From Microbacterium murale (GTDB taxonomy: Bacteria > Actinomycetota > Actinomycetes > Actinomycetales > Microbacteriaceae), in the NCBI RefSeq assembly GCF_014635185.1, contig NZ_BMCM01000003.1:233623-297622 (forward strand): a stretch of 64,000 nucleotides of DNA, given 5' to 3'. The notes beneath the pieces were generated by a model. It was not told the origin of the DNA and searched no databases. It saw nothing but the letters and a program-made list of their open reading frames with translations. Position 1 is the stretch's first letter. Each line of letters opens with the position of its first letter. Made by a program: the position numbers and the translations under genes. Positions 8,765 through 14,696 of this stretch are shown here, piece after piece.

Positions 8765-9894
8765 GCTCCCGGAGCATTCTGGATGCCGCGCTCGCGGGCT
8801 GCACGATCGTCATCGCCGCAGACCGCCGAGCGGGCGATCTGGCGAGCGCTCTGGAGCGGCGGGGTGCTCAGATCTGCCGCGCTCCGGCTCTGAGCATCGT
8901 GCCCAACGCGGACGACGAAGAGCTCATCCGTCGCACACGTGAACTCGTCGAGCGTCCACCAGACATCGTCGTCGTCACGACCGGCGTGGGTTTCCGTGGC
9001 TGGATGGATGCCGCGCATGAGCATGATCTCGCTGAACAGCTGGCCGATGCGCTGCGCGGCTCGCAGTTCGTCGCCAGGGGTCCCAAAGCACACGGAGCCA
9101 TCCAGCAGGCCGGGTTCGTCGCGGACTGGGTGGCCGAGTCGGAGACGGCGGCCGAAGTGGGTGAGTACCTGCTCTCGTCCTCTCTCACCGGAAAGCGCAT
9201 CGCGGTGCAGCATCATGGCGCCGGCTCCGACGGACTGGACGAGCTGCTCGGGGCCGCAGGCGCGGACGTCGAGAGCCTCACGGTCTATCGGTGGGGCCCG
9301 CCCGCCGATCCGCATCTCGTCGAACGCTCGGTCGCCCACGCTGCAGGAGGCGAGGTCGATGCGGTGCTGTTCACCTCGGCGCCGGGAGCCGCGGAATGGA
9401 TCCGCTCCGCCCGGCGCCTGAACGCTCTGGACGGCATCCGCGACCGCGCGGCATCCGGCAGGCTGCTGCTCGCTGCGGTCGGACCGATCACCGCGGCACC
9501 CCTGCGCGAGCACGGGCTCCGCGAGACGATCGCCGATCGCGGGCGGCTCGGCTCACTCGCTAGGTGCGTGATCGGTTACTTCGGCAGCGGGGGAGGTGCG
9601 CCCGTGCTGATGACCTCGGCGGGCAGCCTGTCGATGCGCAGCGGCGGGGTCGTGATCGACGGCGAGTTCATCGCACTCTCCCGCGCCGGCGCCGACCTGC
9701 TCGGCGCCCTCTTCGACGCGCGCGGCCATGTGCTGTCGCGAGAGGAGATCGCCGTGACGCTGCCACGCACAGGACGCAATGCCCACGCCGTCGAGATGGC
9801 GGTCGCACGCGTTCGGGAAGCACTCGGACCCGTCGATGTCATCCGGACCGTCGTGAAGAGGGGCTACCGCCTCGCTGTGGAGGACTCAGCGTGA
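8761..9894 (+). CDS. hemD: Uroporphyrinogen-III synthase fused to an OmpR-type DNA-binding domain (NnaR-like)
   Basis: A 377-residue fusion. Residues 1 to about 265 resemble HemD, which cyclises hydroxymethylbilane to uroporphyrinogen III. Residues about 283-375 form an OmpR/PhoB winged-helix domain: SRAGADLLGALFDARGHVLS, then REEI, and the C-terminal DVIRTVVKRGYRL signature. The same fusion is known in Streptomyces and Mycobacterium as NnaR, a regulator of nitrate/nitrite assimilation that works with GlnR. Its place inside the nirBD operon supports that role. Whether it still has HemD catalysis is not decided by sequence; a stand-alone hemD may exist elsewhere. It starts at GTG 8761 (GTGA overlap). 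It may bind the shared motif upstream of nirB, nirC and narK. Confidence 0.88.
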   Translation: MSSRSILDAALAGCTIVIAADRRAGDLASALERRGAQICRAPALSIVPNADDEELIRRTRELVERPPDIVVVTTGVGFRGWMDAAHEHDLAEQLADALRGSQFVARGPKAHGAIQQAGFVADWVAESETAAEVGEYLLSSSLTGKRIAVQHHGAGSDGLDELLGAAGADVESLTVYRWGPPADPHLVERSVAHAAGGEVDAVLFTSAPGAAEWIRSARRLNALDGIRDRAASGRLLLAAVGPITAAPLREHGLRETIADRGRLGSLARCVIGYFGSGGGAPVLMTSAGSLSMRSGGVVIDGEFIALSRAGADLLGALFDARGHVLSREEIAVTLPRTGRNAHAVEMAVARVREALGPVDVIRTVVKRGYRLAVEDSA

Positions 9895-10571
9895 CCACAC
9901 TGATCGCCTGTTCGCACGGCACGAACGATCGTGCCGGCCAGGATGCTGTTCGCCACGTGATCGATGACGTGAGGGCGCTGCTGCCCGGGGTGCGGGTCGT
10001 CGCGGCTGTGGTCGACGTGGAACAGCCGCAGATCGACGAGGTGATCGACCATGAGGCGCGACGAGACGACGTGATCGTCGTGCCGCTGCTGCTGTCGGTG
10101 GGCTACCACACCGCTGTCGACATCTCGCGAGCGGTCGACAGGCACGCCGGCGCTCGTCAGTCGGAACCGCTCGGCACGCATCCGCTCATCGCGGACGTGC
10201 TCGTCGATCGTCTCGCCGCGGCGCTGCCCGGAGGATGGCTTCCGCAGGACCACGTCGTGCTCGCCGCTGCGGGGTCGAGCAACCCCTCGGCGATGATCGA
10301 TGTGGAAGAGGTCGCCGCCAGAGTTCGAACGATGCTCCCGGTTCCCGTCACCGTCGGGTATGCCTCGGCATCCGTTCCCCGCATCACGGATGCCGTCGCG
10401 GATGCGCGCCGGGGCGGTGCTGCGCGCGTGATCGCAGCGAGCCATGTGCTGGCGCCGGGCTTCTTCGCTGGTCTCGTCTCGGCCGCCGGTGCGGATGTCG
10501 TCAGTGCGCCCCTCGCGCCCGATCGGCGCATCGCCCAGGTCGTCGTGGACCGGTTCCTCGCGACGCGTTGA
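9891..10571 (+). CDS. cbiX: Sirohydrochlorin chelatase (CbiX-like)
   Basis: A 226-residue protein with two CbiX half-domains. The N-terminal half carries ACSHGTND at the start and VGYHTAVD near residue 66, which supply the metal-handling histidines. The second half has ASHVLAPGFF. It inserts a metal, here presumably ferrous iron, into sirohydrochlorin to finish siroheme for NirB. Start is GTG 9891 in a GTGA overlap with hemD; it is the last gene of the nirB operon and is followed by a strong terminator. Cobalt insertion for cobalamin is possible in this family, but the nirB context argues for iron. Confidence 0.88.
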   Translation: MTTLIACSHGTNDRAGQDAVRHVIDDVRALLPGVRVVAAVVDVEQPQIDEVIDHEARRDDVIVVPLLLSVGYHTAVDISRAVDRHAGARQSEPLGTHPLIADVLVDRLAAALPGGWLPQDHVVLAAAGSSNPSAMIDVEEVAARVRTMLPVPVTVGYASASVPRITDAVADARRGGAARVIAASHVLAPGFFAGLVSAAGADVVSAPLAPDRRIAQVVVDRFLATR

Positions 10572-10632
10572 CCGCCGCGATGACGGCCGCGCTGACAACG
10601 CGCCGACCACGTGGACTCTCGACGAGCACAGC

Positions 10633-10671
10633 AGGACGCCCCGGTGAGCTTCGGTCTCACCGGGGCGTCCT
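10633..10671. terminator. Strong bidirectional terminator between cbiX and nirC
   Basis: A perfect 16-bp inverted repeat (10633-10648 with 10656-10671) encloses a 7-nt loop CTTCGGT. It lies between two convergent genes, 61 nt after the cbiX stop and 9 nt beyond the nirC stop. There is no long U tract on either side, as is common for high-GC actinobacterial terminators. Confidence 0.88.
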
Positions 10672-10680
10672 GGTCACGGG

Positions 10681-11622
10681 TCAGGCGATGCCGACCGGCT
10701 CACGCGCGGTCGATGCACCCGGGGCGAAAACGGGCTGGACGATCGGCCTGGCCGCGGAGTGCTCAGCGGTGGACGGCGCGTCGGCCGGCACGTCCTGCGT
10801 CACGACCGCGCGAGCGGCACGAGTGCGGCGGGTCGTGCGACCGTAGGTGATGAACAGCGGGAGCCCGACGAAGAGGAGCCCGCCGACGAGGTTGCCGATC
10901 ACGGTGGGGATCTCGTTCCAGATCAGGTAGTCCATGATCGTGAAGTCCGCGCCCAGGAGCAGGCCGGACGGGAACAGGAACATGTTCACGATCGAGTGCT
11001 CGAAGCCCATGTAGAAGAAGAGCATGATCGGCAGCCACATCGCGACGATCTTCGCCACGACGTTGTCCGAGACCATCGAGAGGACCACGCCGGTGGAGAC
11101 CATCCAGTTGCAGAGCACGCCGCGGATGAAGAGCGTCAGCATGCCTGCGGCGCCGTGATCGGCGTAGCCGACCGTGCGTGCGTGACCGATCTCGCTGATC
11201 GCATGGCCGACCGCGCTCGGCTCGGTGGAGAAGCCGTATGTGAAGTAGATCGCCATCAGGATCGCGACCATGAACGCACCGCCGAAGTTGCCCAGGAACA
11301 CCAGCCCCCAGTTGCGGAACATCGCACCGACCGTCGCACCGGGACGCTTGTCGAGGACGGCCAGGGGCGTGAGTGTGAAGACGCCGGTGAGCAGGTCGAA
11401 CCCGAAGAGGTAGAGGATGACGAAGCCGACCGGGAACAGCAGGGCACCGAGCAGGGGCTGTCCGGTGTTGGTCGAGACCGTGACGGCGAAAGCGGCGGCC
11501 ATGGTGAGCAGCGCGGCACCCATGAAGGCGCGGATGAGCGTGTCCCGAGCGGACAGCTGCATCTTGTAGGCGCCTGCGTCGACCATTCTGGTGACGAGTT
11601 CGGCGGGTTTGACGTAGGACAC
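10681..11622 (-). CDS. nirC: Formate/nitrite transporter (FNT family, NirC-like)
   Basis: An integral membrane channel of 313 residues with six predicted hydrophobic segments between residues about 30 and 265. It has the FNT-typical N-terminal KPAELVTRMVDAGAYK segment and the NWMVSTGV motif. The last ~45 residues form a cytosolic Pro/Ala-rich tail longer than in the E. coli protein. It probably brings nitrite into the cell, or exports it, for the neighbouring NirBD; formate cannot be excluded from sequence. Start is GTG 11622, with GGAGG at 11629-11633 (minus strand) 6 nt upstream. A motif shared with the nirB and narK promoters lies about 90 nt upstream. Confidence 0.88.
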   Translation of the reverse strand: MSYVKPAELVTRMVDAGAYKMQLSARDTLIRAFMGAALLTMAAAFAVTVSTNTGQPLLGALLFPVGFVILYLFGFDLLTGVFTLTPLAVLDKRPGATVGAMFRNWGLVFLGNFGGAFMVAILMAIYFTYGFSTEPSAVGHAISEIGHARTVGYADHGAAGMLTLFIRGVLCNWMVSTGVVLSMVSDNVVAKIVAMWLPIMLFFYMGFEHSIVNMFLFPSGLLLGADFTIMDYLIWNEIPTVIGNLVGGLLFVGLPLFITYGRTTRRTRAARAVVTQDVPADAPSTAEHSAARPIVQPVFAPGASTAREPVGIA

Positions 11623-11658
11623 GGGCAACCTCCACGGACGTATCGGATGAGCACAGGT

Positions 11659-11676
11659 GCTGGGCTTGCACCCAGC
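11659..11676 (-). repeat. Small hairpin in the nirC leader
   Basis: GCTGGG (11659-11664) and CCCAGC (11671-11676) form a 6-bp stem with a 6-nt loop between the candidate operator and the nirC start. It may be a leader structure or incidental. Confidence 0.35.
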
Positions 11677-11711
11677 GTCGCTCACCGGCGTTTCCGGCAG
11701 AGGCCGTGATC

Positions 11712-11738
11712 GTTACGACCCTGAAGCGAACCCCTCAC
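11712..11738 (-). promoter_or_regulatory. Candidate GlnR/NnaR operator upstream of nirC
   Basis: Read toward nirC, the half-sites are GTGAG, GCTTC and GTAAC, each 11 bp apart. The outer pair has the same sequence and spacing as the site upstream of nirB (GTGAGG-N15-CGTAAC). On the plus strand it reads GTTAC-N6-GAAGC-N6-CTCAC, close to a GlnR box. It ends 89 nt before the GTG start. Confidence 0.6.
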
Positions 11739-11766
11739 ATCCGAGGATCGCGCGTGTGAGATGCCG

Positions 11767-12051
11767 CTACTCGGCAGCGGTGTCTGAGAAGAGTCCCGAG
11801 AAGGGGTTCTCGATCGGACCCGGCGTGGAGGTCTCGGTCGGCTCGGGCTCCGGAGCGAACACCGCCGCATGCACCGACTGACTGGCGACGGCACCGACCA
11901 CGAGAAGGCCGCCGATGATGCCGGCGATCACGTTGTCGCGCGTGCGACGCCGGATCTGGCCGTCATGCCATGCCGTGCGAGCCGCGTAAAGGCGCGCCCG
12001 CTCCGACTCGGCACGTGAGCGCTGTGCGTTCTTCGGTCCGCGACCGGCCAT
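11767..12051 (-). CDS. Small single-pass membrane protein, function unknown
   Basis: 94 residues. A basic N-terminus of about 40 residues (GRGPKNAQRSRAESERAR and following) precedes one hydrophobic helix near residues 42-62, then an acidic Pro/Glu/Thr-rich tail of about 30 residues. The charge distribution predicts the N-terminus in the cytoplasm. ATG 12051 has GGAGGA 4 nt upstream, so the gene is real although I do not recognise a named family. It is transcribed divergently from rarA. It could share a transcript with nirC, but the candidate operator lies between them. Confidence 0.75.
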   Translation of the reverse strand: MAGRGPKNAQRSRAESERARLYAARTAWHDGQIRRRTRDNVIAGIIGGLLVVGAVASQSVHAAVFAPEPEPTETSTPGPIENPFSGLFSDTAAE

Positions 12052-12125
12052 GGGATCCTCCTCCGACGCCTCGCCTGAGCGCCGTCTGCGAGCCTATCGT
12101 GGGGAGCTTTGTCGGCACCGCGCAT

Positions 12126-12131
12126 TAGCCT
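12126..12131 (+). promoter_or_regulatory. Candidate leaderless promoter of rarA (-10)
   Basis: TAGCCT ends 6 nt before ATG 12138 and no Shine-Dalgarno sequence is present, the arrangement expected if transcription begins at or next to the start codon. The same geometry appears at aroQ, hisE and lgt in this window. Confidence 0.45.
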
Positions 12132-12137
12132 GGACGG

Positions 12138-13478
12138 ATGACATCCGCGCCTCTGCTCTCGGGACAGACACCCCTTGCTGTGCGGATGCGACCCGTTTCG
12201 CTCGCCGAAGTGGCCGGACAGCAGCATCTGCTGCGCGCCGGTTCGCCGATCGTCGCGCTGGCAGACCCTGAGGCGACGTCGCCAGGCGCTGTGTCGATCA
12301 TCCTCTGGGGTCCGCCCGGCACAGGAAAGACCACACTCGCCCAGGCCATCGCGCGCTCATCGGGCCGACGATTCGTCGAGCTGTCGGCCGTCACCGCCGG
12401 GGTGAAGGACGTGCGCGAGGTGATGCAGGAGGCGATCACGCAGCGTGATCTGTACGGGCAGACCACGATCCTTTTCCTCGACGAGATCCACCGCTTCACG
12501 AAGGCGCAGCAGGATGCGCTGCTGCCGGGCGTCGAGAACGGCTGGGTCGTCCTGATCGCCGCGACCACCGAGAATCCTTCGTTCTCGGTCATCTCCCCGC
12601 TGCTGTCGAGGTCGCTGCTGCTCACCCTTCAGCCACTCACCGACGACGACATCGCGATGCTGATCGATCGTGCGATCTCCGATGCACGCGGGCTCAACGG
12701 CGTCGTATCGATCGAAGAGGGCGCACGGTCGGCGCTGGTGCGACTGGCATCCGGCGACGCGCGTCGCGCACTCACCGGACTCGAGGCCGCAGCCGCCGTC
12801 TCGATGTCAGGCGCCGAAGGCGACGACGCCGAGGCGGAGGTCACGGCGATCTCGGCCGACGACGTCGCACAGGCCGTCGATCGCGCACTGCTGCGCTACG
12901 ATCGCCAGGGCGACGAGCACTACGACGTGATCAGTGCGTTCATCAAGTCGATCCGCGGCTCGGACGTCGATGCGGCGCTGCACTACCTCGCACGCATGAT
13001 CGAGGCGGGGGAGGACCCGCGCTTCATCGCACGGCGCCTGGTGATCTCCGCATCCGAGGACATCGGCCTGGCAGACCCGCAGGGACTGGTCATCGCGACA
13101 GCGGCCGCCGACGCGGTGGCTTTCATCGGCATGCCGGAGGGTCGAATCCCCCTGGCAGAGGCGACCGTGTATCTCGCGACCACCGCGAAATCGAACGCCT
13201 CCTACGACGGCATCAACGCGGCGATCGCCGATGTGCGTGCCGGCAATTTCGGGCGCGTACCCGTGCACCTTCGCGATGCGCACTATGCGGGCGCAAAGCG
13301 CCTCGGCCATGGCAAGGGCTACGTCTTCCCGCACGACAACGAGTACGGGATCGTGCCGCAGCAGTACCTTCCCGATGAGCTCGTCGGCCGTCGCTACTAC
13401 GAGCCCAAGCAGCTCGGAGCCGAGCGCGACATCTCGGCCAGGCTCGAGCGCATCCGCCGTATCCTCGGTGATCGCTGA
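12138..13478 (+). CDS. rarA: Replication-associated recombination protein A (RarA/MgsA)
   Basis: A 446-residue AAA+ ATPase of the clamp-loader-like RarA/MgsA/WRNIP1 family, acting at stalled replication forks. Walker A is GPPGTGKTT near residue 57 and Walker B is LFLDEIHRF near residue 113. The sensor-1 segment ATTENPSF and the C-terminal tetramerisation region with PEGRIPLAEATVYLATTAKSN are all present. Start is ATG 12138, probably on a leaderless mRNA. It is followed after 193 nt by rpsD, an order common in Micrococcales. Confidence 0.95.
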   Translation: MTSAPLLSGQTPLAVRMRPVSLAEVAGQQHLLRAGSPIVALADPEATSPGAVSIILWGPPGTGKTTLAQAIARSSGRRFVELSAVTAGVKDVREVMQEAITQRDLYGQTTILFLDEIHRFTKAQQDALLPGVENGWVVLIAATTENPSFSVISPLLSRSLLLTLQPLTDDDIAMLIDRAISDARGLNGVVSIEEGARSALVRLASGDARRALTGLEAAAAVSMSGAEGDDAEAEVTAISADDVAQAVDRALLRYDRQGDEHYDVISAFIKSIRGSDVDAALHYLARMIEAGEDPRFIARRLVISASEDIGLADPQGLVIATAAADAVAFIGMPEGRIPLAEATVYLATTAKSNASYDGINAAIADVRAGNFGRVPVHLRDAHYAGAKRLGHGKGYVFPHDNEYGIVPQQYLPDELVGRRYYEPKQLGAERDISARLERIRRILGDR

Positions 13479-13520
13479 ACCGTCGCTCGTGCAGCCGCTC
13501 CGGGCGCGGATCGCGATCTG

Positions 13521-13671
13521 TTAGACTTGAGCGGCTCGAAACACAGTTTTCGGGCATCCCCTCGTTCACCCCTCACCTTCTCGGCGCCCCGGCGTGCGCC
13601 CGAAGGCAGAACGCCGGAGATACGTCCGTGAGGCGTGAAAGACACGTCCACGTCATCGGAAGGAAAACTTC
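13521..13671 (+). promoter_or_regulatory. rpsD promoter and 5' leader
   Basis: TTAGACT at 13521-13527 contains a -10-like TAGACT; transcription from about 13533 would give a leader near 139 nt. The leader can pair TTCGGGC (13549-13555) with GCCCGAA (13598-13604), enclosing GC-rich internal repeats. GGAAGG at 13658-13663 is the ribosome site. A long structured leader in front of the gene for S4, a classic translational autoregulator, invites the idea of feedback control. Confidence 0.4.
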
Positions 13672-14301
13672 GTGGTCACGAAGTCCCAGGACCGCCGCAA
13701 GGTCCGCCTGTCCCGCGCCCTCGGCGTGGCACTCACCCCGAAGGCCGCCCGCTACCTCGAGAAGCGTCCCTACGCTCCGGGCGAGCACGGCCGCACCAAG
13801 CGCAAGACCGACAGCGACTACGCCGTCCGTCTGCGCGAGAAGCAGCGTCTGCGTGAGCAGTACGGCATCCGCGAGAAGCAGATGCGCAACACGTTCAACG
13901 AAGCACGTCGCCATGATGGCCTGACCGGTGAGAACCTGGTCGAGCTGCTCGAGATGCGTCTCGACGCCCTCGTCGTGCGCGCAGGCTTCGCCCGCACCAC
14001 CGCGCAGGCTCGTCAGCTCGTCGTGCACCGTCACATCCTCGTCGACGGTCAGCTCGTCGACCGCCCGTCGTTCCGCGTGAAGCCGGGTCAGCTCATCCAC
14101 GTCAAGGCCAAGAGCGAGGGCACCGAGCCCTTCCAGGTGGCAGCAGCCGGCGGTCACGCCGAGGTGCTTCCTCCCGTTCCCGGCTACCTCGAGGTCGAGC
14201 TCGACAAGCTCCACGCGCGTCTGCTGCGTCGTCCGAAGCGCGCCGAGGTCCCCGTGACCTGTGAAGTGCAGCTCGTCGTCGAGTACTACGCGGCTCGCTG
14301 A
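13672..14301 (+). CDS. rpsD: 30S ribosomal protein S4
   Basis: A 209-residue primary 16S rRNA-binding protein of the small subunit. The N-terminal extension, YLEKRPYAPGEHG motif and C-terminal S4 RNA-binding domain (LDALVVRAGFARTTAQARQLVVHRHILVDGQLVDRPS region, residues about 98-135) are all conserved. Unlike many zinc-type S4 proteins it lacks the four N-terminal cysteines, as is usual in this lineage. GTG 13672 is used rather than GTG 13675 because spacing to GGAAGG (8 nt) and homolog length fit better. It stands alone, away from the rpoA cluster, as in related genera, and is followed by a strong terminator. Confidence 0.97.
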   Translation: MVTKSQDRRKVRLSRALGVALTPKAARYLEKRPYAPGEHGRTKRKTDSDYAVRLREKQRLREQYGIREKQMRNTFNEARRHDGLTGENLVELLEMRLDALVVRAGFARTTAQARQLVVHRHILVDGQLVDRPSFRVKPGQLIHVKAKSEGTEPFQVAAAGGHAEVLPPVPGYLEVELDKLHARLLRRPKRAEVPVTCEVQLVVEYYAAR

Positions 14302-14336
14302 GCCATACGGCTCGCTGATACGGCGAACCATTTCTG

Positions 14337-14370
14337 CAGAGGGCGTCGGGATTCATCCCGACGCCCTCTG
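14337..14370 (+). terminator. rpsD terminator
   Basis: A perfect 15-bp stem (14337-14351 with 14356-14370) closed by a TTCA tetraloop, 35 nt after the rpsD stop and followed by TCGTTT. It separates rpsD from the small membrane-protein gene and alaS. Confidence 0.9.
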
Positions 14371-14427
14371 TCGTTTCCGCATACGATGGAGAGACCGCGC
14401 CTCGCGGTCCAAGGCAAGGAAGACGAC

Positions 14428-14622
14428 ATGAAGACGTTCCTGTGGTTCCTGATCGGTGTGATCGGCGGATTCGTCGCCGCCCACTTCATGAACAAGGATC
14501 CTCGCGGTCACGACATCCTCGCCGAAGTGGACGCCAGGATCAACGGCTTCACCACCGTCCTCAGCGACGCCTACCGGGCGCAGGAGGCTCGCCTGGTCGA
14601 ACCGTCGCCCATCGACCGCTGA
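14428..14622 (+). CDS. Small membrane protein between rpsD and alaS
   Basis: 64 residues beginning at ATG 14428 with AAGGA 7 nt upstream. One N-terminal hydrophobic helix (residues about 3-20, TFLWFLIGVIGGFVAAHF) is followed by a soluble amphipathic segment of about 45 residues. Small proteins of this type occupy the same slot ahead of alaS in related Micrococcales; the function is unknown. It is probably co-transcribed with alaS, 74 nt downstream. Confidence 0.7.
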   Translation: MKTFLWFLIGVIGGFVAAHFMNKDPRGHDILAEVDARINGFTTVLSDAYRAQEARLVEPSPIDR

Positions 14623-14696
14623 GCACTGACCCCCAGCGCACTGCATCGCGGCCGTCGCGATGTTCATCCTCCTCACTCAAGGACAGTCGTACCCCT

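Noticed and set aside
14623..14696. T-box or other riboswitch ahead of alaS
   Set aside because: Only 74 nt are available and no T-box sequence or terminator pair is visible.
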